From Ignavibacteria bacterium (lineage in GTDB: Bacteria; Bacteroidota; Ignavibacteria; Tepidaquicellales; OLB5): a stretch of DNA of 8,687 nt. The stretch spans positions 1 through 8,687 of the forward strand of contig JAUQWT010000319.1 of the NCBI GenBank assembly GCA_030835005.1. Reading direction: 5' to 3'. Below, piece after piece: positions 1 through 7,125 of the stretch; the stretch's first letter is position 1; every line of letters starts with the position of its first letter. Position numbers and translations under genes: made by a program. The notes below the pieces were generated by a model. The model ran no database searches, was not told where the DNA came from, and worked only from the letters and a program-made list of their open reading frames with translations.

Positions 1-2
1 CA

Positions 3-176
3 CAGACAAATTTTGTAAGAGCTGCAATTAAACTTCTGAATTATCATAACAGCAGAACAAAAACAGACCTTTTATCCCTTAAACTGCATATCCGGAAAAG
101 CAGGAAAATGGCAAACAGAACCTGGCTCCTTGGGAAGATCACCTCACTGGATAGATCTATCCGCCGCGCTGTATAA
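3..176 (+). CDS. C-terminal fragment of an unrecognised basic protein
   Basis: A reading frame is open from the left edge of the window for 57 codons and stops at TAA (174-176). The two other forward frames hit stops within the first 30 bases. The visible part is rich in Lys and Arg, with a Leu/Ile helical look (for example SLKLHIRKSRKMANRTWLL), has no Cys, and shows no membrane segment. I do not recognise the family and assign no function. The last 13 codons or so overlap the left arm of a compound inverted-repeat element (137-272) and contain a perfect 14-bp palindrome. The present C-terminus may therefore have been supplied by that element. It lies on the same strand as gpsA but is separated from it by 180 bases with a hairpin-rich repeat and a separate promoter match, so an operon with gpsA is unlikely. 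That it is a real gene rather than a chance open frame is probable but not certain. Confidence 0.5.
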   Translation, partial: QTNFVRAAIKLLNYHNSRTKTDLLSLKLHIRKSRKMANRTWLLGKITSLDRSIRRAV

Positions 177-272
177 ACTCTCTACTTATTCCTTTCCCCT
201 CTCCTCCTAGGCTTTAAGTCCCGCTTGCGGGGAGAGGAGTGTCCGCCCTCTGGCGGACGGGGTGAGGTAATC
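137..272. repeat. Compound inverted-repeat element (MITE/REP-like)
   Basis: The proposed ends are GATCACCTCAC (137-147) and GTGAGGTAATC (262-272), inverted copies matching at 10 of 11 positions. Inside are a perfect 14-bp palindrome GGATAGATCTATCC (149-162), a C/T-rich arm CCTCTCC (198-204) pairing with GGAGAGG (231-237), a small CCCGC/GCGGG dyad (220-224/227-231), and a 7-bp stem GTCCGCC/GGCGGAC (241-247/252-258) with a CTCT loop. There is no coding capacity of its own. This architecture resembles short non-autonomous palindromic repeats that recur in intergenic regions of Bacteroidota-type genomes, but that resemblance is from memory. The right half (196-272) is clearly structured. The left end is less certain because it lies within the tail of the upstream reading frame. 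It may also act as a terminator or mRNA-end stabiliser for that gene. Confidence 0.55.
241..258 (+). other. Strong GC hairpin, possible transcription end of the upstream gene
   Basis: GTCCGCC and GGCGGAC form a perfect 7-bp stem with a 4-base CTCT loop, 65 bases after the TAA at 174-176. No T-tract follows (the next bases are GGGGTGAGG), so it is not a canonical intrinsic terminator. It is best read as the stable core of the repeat element, with a possible secondary role at the upstream transcript's 3' end. Confidence 0.4.
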
Positions 273-343
273 AGTTCAAGTTTCTATTCAAATAATACTT
301 AACCGAGCTATCGTTTAACATTTTTTAAATTAATATTTATAGA

Positions 344-351
344 TAAATTTG
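344..351 (+). promoter_or_regulatory. Bacteroidota-type -7 promoter element for gpsA
   Basis: TAAATTTG is an exact match to the TAnnTTTG consensus known for the primary sigma factor of Bacteroidota. It ends only 5 bases before the gpsA ATG at 357. No convincing TTG-type -33 box is seen; only a T-run lies at 321-326. If it is used, transcription would start about at the ATG, giving a leaderless or nearly leaderless mRNA, which agrees with the absence of a Shine-Dalgarno sequence. Confidence 0.45.
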
Positions 352-356
352 AATCT

Positions 357-1355
357 ATGAATATTTGTGTACTTGGAGCCGGGGGCTGGGGAACTGCACT
401 TGCAATAGTTCTTCAGCAAAACAGGAATAAAGTTACTCTTTGGGAGTATGATCGCGAATATGCCCATACACTGGGAGAATTCCGCGAGAATTTCTATTAC
501 CTGCCAAAAGTAAGAATTCCTGAAAAGATCCAAATTACAGACGATTTGAACGAAGCTGTACATAACAAGGATATAATAGTCATTTCTACCCCCACGCAGT
601 ATATAAGAGGAGTTATCGAGCCGATCAGGAATCTGGATTTTTCTAACCGGATTATCCTCAGCGTATCCAAAGGGATTGAGAATAACAGCCTGATGACAGT
701 ATCTCAGATCTTCGCAGATGTATTCCCGAAGATAAACAAAGCGAACATTGTAGTGCTTTCAGGGCCATCACACGCAGAGGAAGTTGCGAAGAAAATACCC
801 ACGGCAGTAGTTGCAGCTTCTGCTGATGCCGGGAACGCTCACATTGTTCAGAAAGCATTTTCAAACAAGTACTTCAGGGCGTACCGCAGCAGTGATGTGC
901 TTGGTGTTGAGCTTGGCGGCGCACTGAAAAATGTTATCGCAATTGCCGCAGGCATTGCAGACGGAGCAGGATTTGGCGATAATACCAAGGCTGCAATCAT
1001 GACACGAGGAATAAGAGAGATAACCCGCCTTGGAATGAAGCTCGGCGCTAATGAAAACACATTTATCGGGCTCTCGGGGATCGGCGATCTGATAGTAACT
1101 TGTATGAGCAAACTTTCCAGAAACCGTTTTGTGGGTGAAGAAGTTGGTAAGGGCAAGAAACTTAAACAAGTACTTGCTGAAATGAAAATGGTGGCCGAAG
1201 GGGTTGCTACAACTGAATCAACTCACCAGCTTGCAAAGAAAATTGGCGTTGAATTGCCTATCATAGAGCAGGTATATAAAGTACTCTTCCTTGGAAAAGA
1301 TCCTCATCATGCCACAGAAATTCTGATGACACGTGACCTTAAGGAAGAAAAGTGA
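357..1355 (+). CDS. gpsA: Glycerol-3-phosphate dehydrogenase [NAD(P)+]
   Basis: This cytoplasmic enzyme reduces dihydroxyacetone phosphate to sn-glycerol-3-phosphate with NAD(P)H, providing the backbone for phospholipid synthesis. The 332-residue length is normal for bacterial GpsA. An N-terminal Rossmann domain begins with the dinucleotide motif GAGGWGTA (residues 7-14), followed by the conserved SKG (104-106) and GPSHAEEV (136-143). The C-terminal helical domain carries ELGGALKNV with the expected catalytic Lys191, DNTKAAIMTRG (208-218), GLSGIGDLIVTC with Asp244, and the substrate-contacting SRNR (255-258). All key residues are present, so it should be active. The ATG at 357 puts the Rossmann motif at the normal distance from the N-terminus. 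It has no Shine-Dalgarno site but has a TAnnTTTG element directly upstream. Its TGA overlaps the GTG start of the next gene, so the two are co-transcribed and translationally coupled. Confidence 0.97.
   Translation: MNICVLGAGGWGTALAIVLQQNRNKVTLWEYDREYAHTLGEFRENFYYLPKVRIPEKIQITDDLNEAVHNKDIIVISTPTQYIRGVIEPIRNLDFSNRIILSVSKGIENNSLMTVSQIFADVFPKINKANIVVLSGPSHAEEVAKKIPTAVVAASADAGNAHIVQKAFSNKYFRAYRSSDVLGVELGGALKNVIAIAAGIADGAGFGDNTKAAIMTRGIREITRLGMKLGANENTFIGLSGIGDLIVTCMSKLSRNRFVGEEVGKGKKLKQVLAEMKMVAEGVATTESTHQLAKKIGVELPIIEQVYKVLFLGKDPHHATEILMTRDLKEEK
1341..1347 (+). promoter_or_regulatory. Ribosome binding site for the amidohydrolase GTG start
   Basis: AAGGAAG within the last codons of gpsA lies 4 bases before the GTG at 1352 (AAGGA core 6 bases before). 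It is the best-placed Shine-Dalgarno-like site in the window. It supports the non-ATG start and translation coupled to gpsA termination. Confidence 0.55.
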
Positions 1356-2923
1356 GCAAAAAATCGCTTTTCATAAACGGAAAAGTCTGGCAAACTGACG
1401 GATCATTCCTGCAGGCATTTGGAGTTAATAGCGGTCATTTCAATTTTACAGGAAGTAATGAAGAGGCAAATACATTAAAGGACTCTTACGATGAAATTAT
1501 CGATTTAAAAGGAAGATTAGTAATACCCGGACTTATAGATGGACACCTTCATCTGGTTAAAGGTTCATTAATGAGGAAGATGCTTGATTGTACCCATATA
1601 AACAGTATGGATGAGCTTACATTGGCAGTCACTCAGTACGTTACTGAAAATAAGCCTGAATGGATCATTGGAGGAAATCTTGATATGAATAAGGTTCTTG
1701 CAGAATACCAAAGCACCGGTTCTGCAGGAAACGTAGCTGATGATATTTATACTGAGCTCCCATTATATATTACAAACTATGATTACCACTCGGCTATTTC
1801 CAATACAAAAGCACTGGAGCTTAGCGGCCTTGCATACAAATTAAATGAGTTTACTGCTGAAGAAATTCAGCTCTCAGGTGAAAAACCAAACGGTGTAATA
1901 AGGGAAAAAGCTCTCAATCCATTAATTGCCGCATTGCCTGTGCCAAATATTCAGGAGAAAGTTAAGGCTGTTTCGGAATTCATTGACATTCTGCATTCAT
2001 ATGGTATCACTTCTGTAAGCGATATAACTCTCCCGGAAGATATTGATGTATATATTGAGCTAAGCAGGCAGGATAAATTGAAATTGCGGGTTAATTCATA
2101 TATCCCCTTTGATGAGTTTCTGAATTTTGGCTATTATGTAAATAAAACCAAAAGCGTTGACCCTGATTACTTCACAATTTGCGGATTTAAAGCATATTGG
2201 GATGGTGCGCTTGGATCTGAAACAGCACTGTACAGCAAGAATTATAATGATAGAGATCATAACGGTTACAAGACTGAAATTGCTGCTTCCGGAAGGATCT
2301 TTGAGCTTGCAGGGCAGATGGACGCTGCAATGAAACAGATGATCATTCATGCAATTGGTGACCTTGCAGTAAAAGAAACTCTTGACCTGCTTGAGACTCT
2401 CCCGAATACAAAAACCCTCAGGCACAGGATCGAGCATTCCCAGCATATTCAGCCGGGTGATATTGAAAGATTCAGCAAGCTTGGAGTGATCGCCTCAGTC
2501 CAGCCTCTTCACTTGAAGTACGATGCCAGATCGGTTTATGAGAAGCTTCATGAAACTTTGATCAAGAACACTCATAACTATTTGAAAATAATTGATTCAG
2601 GCGGCATAGTTAACTTTGGAACTGATTTCCCGATTGTTGAGGTCGATCCTTTCGAGAACATGCGAATTGCCGCAACACGAAAAACCGTTAATGGAATATT
2701 CACTCCCGAACTTTGCATACCATTAAATGAATGCATCAGGTGTTACACGATCAATAATGCATACTCAAATAATAATGATAACGCCGTTGGAAGTATTTCA
2801 AAAGGGAAAGTCGCGGATTTTGTGATTATGAAAGATGACCTGTTCAAAATGGAAACCAATGACATTTCTAAAGCTAAAGTATTCAGTACATATTTGAATG
2901 GCCAAGAAGTTTATTCGGCTTAG
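1352..2923 (+). CDS. Amidohydrolase family 3 (YtcJ-type) metal-dependent hydrolase
   Basis: The predicted product is a 523-residue cytoplasmic metalloenzyme of the amidohydrolase superfamily, Amidohydrolase_3/YtcJ-like branch, a usual length for that group. Members hydrolyse C-N bonds of amides or cyclic compounds; the substrate cannot be told from sequence. Visible features in order are an N-terminal beta-sandwich strand (LFINGKVWQTDG), VIPGLIDGHLHL with the metal-binding HxH at His65/His67, GFKAYWDGALGSETA with Lys280 and Asp284, IIHAIGD with His333, RIEHSQ with His362, and NFGTDFP with Asp425. The C-terminal SISKGKVADFVIM (481-493) closes the sandwich. The metal and catalytic set is complete. 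No signal peptide is seen. The GTG start overlaps the gpsA stop by 4 bases and has an AAGGAAG site upstream. The stop overlaps the convergent methyltransferase gene by 4 bases. A link to glycerol-phosphate metabolism is not implied beyond co-transcription. Confidence 0.9.
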   Translation: MSKKSLFINGKVWQTDGSFLQAFGVNSGHFNFTGSNEEANTLKDSYDEIIDLKGRLVIPGLIDGHLHLVKGSLMRKMLDCTHINSMDELTLAVTQYVTENKPEWIIGGNLDMNKVLAEYQSTGSAGNVADDIYTELPLYITNYDYHSAISNTKALELSGLAYKLNEFTAEEIQLSGEKPNGVIREKALNPLIAALPVPNIQEKVKAVSEFIDILHSYGITSVSDITLPEDIDVYIELSRQDKLKLRVNSYIPFDEFLNFGYYVNKTKSVDPDYFTICGFKAYWDGALGSETALYSKNYNDRDHNGYKTEIAASGRIFELAGQMDAAMKQMIIHAIGDLAVKETLDLLETLPNTKTLRHRIEHSQHIQPGDIERFSKLGVIASVQPLHLKYDARSVYEKLHETLIKNTHNYLKIIDSGGIVNFGTDFPIVEVDPFENMRIAATRKTVNGIFTPELCIPLNECIRCYTINNAYSNNNDNAVGSISKGKVADFVIMKDDLFKMETNDISKAKVFSTYLNGQEVYSA

Positions 2924-3462
2924 GCAGTTTGTCCTCTGAAAACCTTCACAAGCTCCATTACAGCAATTCCATAAGCAACCGAAACATTTATTGAATGCTT
3001 GAAGCCGTATTGCGGGATTTCAAGCGAGAAATCTGATTGTTTTATGATCTCATTTGATACGCCGGTCAGTTCATTACCAAGTACTAAACAAAGCGGGAAA
3101 TCACCCATACCTATATTTGTGTAACTTCGGCTGTTTTCAGTAATCTCCAAAGGAACAATTTTCACTCCCTTTTGCTTAAGGTTTTTTATAGCATCAAGTG
3201 GATCTTTCACATATTCCCATGGCACGGCTTCAGTTGCGCCAAGTGCTACTTTTTCTATCTCCGGTCGTGGCGGGTATGGGGTGTAACCCGTCAAATACAG
3301 TTTTTCTATCAGTGCTGCATCACTTGTCCTGAAGATAGAGCCTACATTGAAAATACTCCTGATGTTATCACAAATTACATATACAGGATGCCTTTTGACG
3401 CTTTTCAATTTGTCTAAAGGAGTCCGCCTTTTCCCTACTTCTTCGTGTGTAAGTTTTCTCAT
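2920..3462 (-). CDS. SpoU/TrmH-family RNA 2'-O-ribose methyltransferase
   Basis: This cytoplasmic SPOUT-fold enzyme should transfer a methyl group from S-adenosylmethionine to a ribose 2'-hydroxyl of tRNA or rRNA. All three SpoU motifs are present. Motif 1 is NIRSIFNVGSIFRTSDAA (33-50), with Asn39 and the catalytic Arg45. Motif 2 is LVLGNELTGVS (126-136). Motif 3 is IPQYGFKHSINVSVAYGIA (149-167), with Ser157 and Asn159, which form the trefoil-knot AdoMet site. At 180 residues it is a minimal catalytic domain, without the N-terminal L30e-like substrate-binding domain of RlmB-type enzymes. The short basic N-terminus (KRRTPLDKLKSVKR, 11-24) may help bind RNA. The exact target nucleotide cannot be assigned. 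The ATG at 3460-3462 has an AGGAG about 15 bases upstream, which is too far to be an ideal site. The gene lies 96 bases behind the large barrel gene on the same strand and overlaps the convergent amidohydrolase stop by 4 bases. Confidence 0.93.
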   Translation of the reverse strand: MRKLTHEEVGKRRTPLDKLKSVKRHPVYVICDNIRSIFNVGSIFRTSDAALIEKLYLTGYTPYPPRPEIEKVALGATEAVPWEYVKDPLDAIKNLKQKGVKIVPLEITENSRSYTNIGMGDFPLCLVLGNELTGVSNEIIKQSDFSLEIPQYGFKHSINVSVAYGIAVMELVKVFRGQTA

Positions 3463-3558
3463 AAATTTTCTATAATGCTCCTATTTCAAATCCGCAATTG
3501 GCATTCCGCAATCCGAAATTAGGAATATTGTTCATTGTTAATTGATGATTGCAAATTG
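3463..3558. repeat. Intergenic spacer of short degenerate repeats
   Basis: The 96-base spacer consists largely of near-repeated words: on the plus strand AATCCGCAATTGG (3489-3501), ATTCCGCAATCCG (3503-3515) and then CCGAAATT (3513-3520). These are followed by AATATTG, TTCATTGTTAATTGATG and ATTGCAAATTGC (3524-3559). No stable terminator hairpin and no TAnnTTTG match are visible on the minus strand. The methyltransferase gene may therefore be read from the upstream promoter, or have an unrecognised one of its own. Low-complexity CCGCAAT/TTAATTG spacers of this kind are, to my recollection, common between genes in this group of bacteria. Confidence 0.4.
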
Positions 3559-6500
3559 CTAAAAGTACGCTCTTACTTCAGCAGTTCCGGTATGTATAAC
3601 ACGGGCTTTTTCTTCTGCCCTGCCGTAATAATTTATTGTTGCCTGGATGAAGTTGCTGATCCTGTATTCAAAATTCACGCTCCAGAAATAACTTTTTCCT
3701 ATTACGAGCCCTTTGGTCAGATCGAAAGGTACAAATGCTGGATCCGTGCTGATAAGAGCCTCATTTCTTGAGATTTCACTTCTCAAAGTACCTTTCCCTG
3801 AAAATGAATATGTCATTCTTAGAGTCTGCACGTTAATTGATGCCTTGGTTGGCTGCGCAGGAAAAAAATCACTGGCTTTTTTCAGCTGAACTTTGAAACC
3901 TGTTTCAATTGAAGCGCTTGGTTTGTATATGAGCTCTGAAGTAACTCCTTCAGTATTGATATTCCAGTTCCTGATCTCAATCCCGGGGGCAAGATTCCTG
4001 TCGATTTCTGTTACATAATCGGATATCAATGCAAGATCCTGTGTAAAGGAAAGCCTTAATCTGCCCGTGCGCTCAACATGCAGAACCCTCTCATTTCCCG
4101 AAAAGAACTGAGTGAATCCCCGTCTTTGTATGAACCTCAACTTAATGCCAAATAGGTCATTATTTTCAAATATACCAATATCCTGCTGAATTGTTGCGGC
4201 TCCTGTAATAGTATTTACATCATTCTGAAAAGTGCTGAACTTAAGCAGGTAAATATTCCTCTGAATGGGGTCTTTGCTTTTTTCTGCAACACTCAGGAAT
4301 GTGTCAAATGTCAGATTCCTTAAGATAGTTCTCATAATATTATTCCCTCCTTTTGAAACAAAGCGTGATGGAACAATATTCAAATTGGCTGAGCTTTGCA
4401 GGTCAGTGGTAGGGAATAACTGGTCAGTCGGGCGGATTATCTTGATATAATCGCCGTCAAAATTTGTCAATACAAACTCATTCTCATCCTGCAAACCGTT
4501 TCCGTTAAGGTCGCCAAGATATTTGTAATTCCCCTGCCCTATTGGCACTGCAATAAAAACTACTTCCTGTTTCGCAGTTCTTTCGCTTGATATTTTATAG
4601 AATAGGTTTGCATTCAGACCGCGCTCGAGGAACCATATATTGCTTTGCGATGTAACAAGTATTGTTCTTGAATCCGAAAATCCCTGCTTCTGAAACACCG
4701 GTGCATATTTCCTGTCATAAACCGTAACGTCACCTGATGCTGAGATAAAGCTCATATCTTTCAAACTAAGCCCTACTGTACTTGTGTATGAGTTTGACTG
4801 CCTTTCAAGTTTTCCCTGATTATATACATCATCATACCTGTAATTGAAACGGTATGAAAGATCAAACTTGAACAGGCCGCTTATTAGCAGCATCGGGCGG
4901 AATTCATAGAACCTGAAGCTGCCAATGCCGGCTGTATCAAAATTCAATGAGCGTATTTGCTTATCTTCTCCGCCGAACTCAAAGATCAGATTATATTTAC
5001 CAAGTCTTTTATCTGTAAATGGTGATAACTTATAGTTTACGTTTCCAAACTGCCTTATCCACTTTCCCCCGTAATCAATGTTTTTATCATTACTTGAAAT
5101 ATAATCCACATAATAATTTGCAGAAGGCAGTTTAAGGCTATCGCCTGTAAACTTGAAATCGACAGAACCCCTGGTTGAATTGAACTTATCGCCGCGGACT
5201 ATCCTGCCCCCGTTTGTGTTTATGCTCAGATATTTCCCCGGGTTGAATCTTAAGCCCAGCTCGCTTGTAGCTTCTGTCAGCTTCAGACTGTCCTGAATAT
5301 CCCAGATGCGGTCGTACTCGATCCTGTTGAGCCTGTCAACAGCGTTGTAAAGCTTGTTTACAACCTTCTGCCTGAAATAGAACTCAATATCACCCAGGTT
5401 TAAATTTCCAAGCTTAAACTGTTTGGGGCTGAATAGAAAAGAAGCGCTGAAAGCCCCGCCTTTGTTTTCACTATCATCTGCGTTCGATAGCAGGTTCCGG
5501 TCAAAATCACTTGCAGAGCCTTCTACAAGAAGCGAAATAGATTTAGATAACTTCAGCTCCAATCCAATATCAGCGGATTGATATGCAACCGGCAGCGGGA
5601 AAAAAACTATCGGCAGGTAACTGCCCTGATTGATCCCTGCAAAAGTATATGCACTTGTGCTTAGGCTGTTGTAATCACCTTTGCCGGCACCAATAAAGGA
5701 GAATGTGACCTGGTAAAGAGCGCTATCATTGCCCGGGGCGTATATATATTTCAGGAAGTTCTGTTGATTAATGATTGTATCTCTTTGAATATAAAGACCC
5801 AGTGGTTTTCCCAGGCTATCGGTTCCAACAAAGATTACGCCGCTTCTTGATGCTTTGAGCTTATCATCCCCCGCCCGGGAAATGATAGTTTTATCCGAAT
5901 CTGAAAGGAGAAAATCAATCGGCTTGTTTGGGTCATCTCGCTCTCTCAAATAAGAAATAGATAATTTCAGCCTCTCATTAAATACAGAAGTTTTGGTCTG
6001 TCCTGCAATAAAGCTTCTTGAGTATTTCTTATCGGAGTACTCAAAATCAACAACTATCCTTGATGCATTTGTTATCAGCCGGCGGTTAGAGAATTTTAAC
6101 TGACCGTTGGAGTAATCAATGGTATAATCGTTAGTCTCGCCTCTTATCATCACAATACCATCAAGATAAACTTTCTCGCTCCCGGCAATTACTACAATAT
6201 TCACTTCATTATCAGCGCCAACAAGCCTGTAAGGCCCCTGCACGCCGTCTATTCCGTTAAAACTGTTGGTGTTAAACCTGCCTCTGGATATCGCACCGGT
6301 AAGAAAGAGATCTGTCTTCCCGAAATTTGCGAAACCCTTTGCACCCTGCAGCTTTTTGCTGAAATTGAAGAAGTTGCTCCCCGAAAAATTCACGTCAATA
6401 TCACCTAGAGTTGCAGTTATATTGGTTGAGCGAAGTTCCACGAATACCTTATCAAGCTCCTGAAGCTTTTGTGTATTCCCCTCCGGCTGTATAGGTGTGT

Positions 6501-7098
6501 TCTCATCCGTAAGTGCGGCGGTGATCTCAATATCGCTTGAAAGCTTACCGTTTAGCTGAAGACGAAATCCCGATTGAAGCGTAAGATCTCGGTTATTGCC
6601 GATTGTCAATCCCCTGAATATACTTCCGGATTTCTGCAGATCGGTGCCGGAAAAGATATCTTCAACAAAATCAGATTTAATTTCTGCAACTTTTACTGTA
6701 TCACCTCCAAGGGTATCAAGCTTATTCAGTATTTCAAATTTGGAGTATGAATCTGGAATATCAAACGGGAAGTTTTTATATGTAATGATAAGCTGCAGCC
6801 TCTCAGGTTTGCCGCTTGTTACAATATCTTTCACAAAAGAATCCTTAAGCCGAACTTTACCGTAGCGGTGATCAACTGTATAGTTTGAGGGATCAACTTC
6901 GGTAGAATCAGAAAAAACAGTGAGAGTCCCGAATTTAAGGAATTTATCCGGAAGCACTATAACTGAATCAGCGCCTGCAACGGATATGACTATTTTCTTA
7001 TAGTTTACATCATCAGGGTTAAATGTCTTGGGCTGGGAATAAGCTATTCCTGCAAGTATGAAGATCAATACTGCCGCAATTTTCGGGTTTTGCTTCAA
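3559..7098 (-). CDS. Large outer-membrane beta-barrel protein, SprA-like N-terminal region
   Basis: This 1179-residue exported protein of unknown function very likely sits in the outer membrane. It begins with a Sec signal peptide (basic start, hydrophobic 8-19, probable cleavage after AYS at residue 21). Residues about 160-362 resemble the conserved segment of SprA, the giant type IX secretion/gliding translocon: LTIGNNRDLTL, QLNGKLSSDIEITAALTDEN, PIQPEGNTQ, GPYRLVGADNE, DYTIDYSNGQLKFSNRRLI, IVVDFEYSDKKY. The rest is dominated by alternating polar/aromatic strands and ends in EVRAYF with a terminal Phe, typical of BAM-inserted barrels. Two related modules (GKGDY at 472-476, GQGNY at 854-858) occur; the second carries an EF-hand-like loop (863-874). 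It is about half the length of true SprA (over 2000 residues), so SprA itself is unlikely. The start is TTG: the L,D-transpeptidase stop lies in frame 27 bases upstream with no ATG between. A tandem operon with that gene is inferred. Confidence 0.8.
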   Translation of the reverse strand: MKQNPKIAAVLIFILAGIAYSQPKTFNPDDVNYKKIVISVAGADSVIVLPDKFLKFGTLTVFSDSTEVDPSNYTVDHRYGKVRLKDSFVKDIVTSGKPERLQLIITYKNFPFDIPDSYSKFEILNKLDTLGGDTVKVAEIKSDFVEDIFSGTDLQKSGSIFRGLTIGNNRDLTLQSGFRLQLNGKLSSDIEITAALTDENTPIQPEGNTQKLQELDKVFVELRSTNITATLGDIDVNFSGSNFFNFSKKLQGAKGFANFGKTDLFLTGAISRGRFNTNSFNGIDGVQGPYRLVGADNEVNIVVIAGSEKVYLDGIVMIRGETNDYTIDYSNGQLKFSNRRLITNASRIVVDFEYSDKKYSRSFIAGQTKTSVFNERLKLSISYLRERDDPNKPIDFLLSDSDKTIISRAGDDKLKASRSGVIFVGTDSLGKPLGLYIQRDTIINQQNFLKYIYAPGNDSALYQVTFSFIGAGKGDYNSLSTSAYTFAGINQGSYLPIVFFPLPVAYQSADIGLELKLSKSISLLVEGSASDFDRNLLSNADDSENKGGAFSASFLFSPKQFKLGNLNLGDIEFYFRQKVVNKLYNAVDRLNRIEYDRIWDIQDSLKLTEATSELGLRFNPGKYLSINTNGGRIVRGDKFNSTRGSVDFKFTGDSLKLPSANYYVDYISSNDKNIDYGGKWIRQFGNVNYKLSPFTDKRLGKYNLIFEFGGEDKQIRSLNFDTAGIGSFRFYEFRPMLLISGLFKFDLSYRFNYRYDDVYNQGKLERQSNSYTSTVGLSLKDMSFISASGDVTVYDRKYAPVFQKQGFSDSRTILVTSQSNIWFLERGLNANLFYKISSERTAKQEVVFIAVPIGQGNYKYLGDLNGNGLQDENEFVLTNFDGDYIKIIRPTDQLFPTTDLQSSANLNIVPSRFVSKGGNNIMRTILRNLTFDTFLSVAEKSKDPIQRNIYLLKFSTFQNDVNTITGAATIQQDIGIFENNDLFGIKLRFIQRRGFTQFFSGNERVLHVERTGRLRLSFTQDLALISDYVTEIDRNLAPGIEIRNWNINTEGVTSELIYKPSASIETGFKVQLKKASDFFPAQPTKASINVQTLRMTYSFSGKGTLRSEISRNEALISTDPAFVPFDLTKGLVIGKSYFWSVNFEYRISNFIQATINYYGRAEEKARVIHTGTAEVRAYF
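4477..4512 (-). other. EF-hand-like calcium loop encoded in the barrel protein
   Basis: Residues 863-874 read DLNGNGLQDENE. Acidic or amide residues at loop positions 1, 3, 5 and 9, Gly at 6 and Glu at 12 match the canonical 12-residue EF-hand/dockerin loop. Position 8 is Gln rather than the usual aliphatic residue. This suggests a Ca2+-stabilised surface or periplasmic segment. Calcium binding itself is inference. Confidence 0.5.
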
Positions 7099-7125
7099 AT
7101 AATACCAAGCTGATTTTCTTAGGGA

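Noticed and set aside
241..262. Canonical intrinsic terminator
   Set aside because: The GC stem is followed by GGGG rather than a T-tract.
137..272. CRISPR array or classical insertion sequence at the left edge
   Set aside because: There are no regularly spaced direct repeats and no transposase frame; the structure is nested inverted repeats only.
848..1169. Open frames of 102 codons on the minus strand across gpsA
   Set aside because: They lie fully inside a gene with complete family motifs and have no recognisable domain or start signal; they are shadows.
2096..2446. 116-codon minus-strand open frame within the amidohydrolase gene
   Set aside because: It lies antisense to a region encoding conserved catalytic residues and has no family resemblance.
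3559..7098. Calling the 1179-residue protein SprA itself
   Set aside because: It is about half the length of SprA, so only a shared segment is supported.
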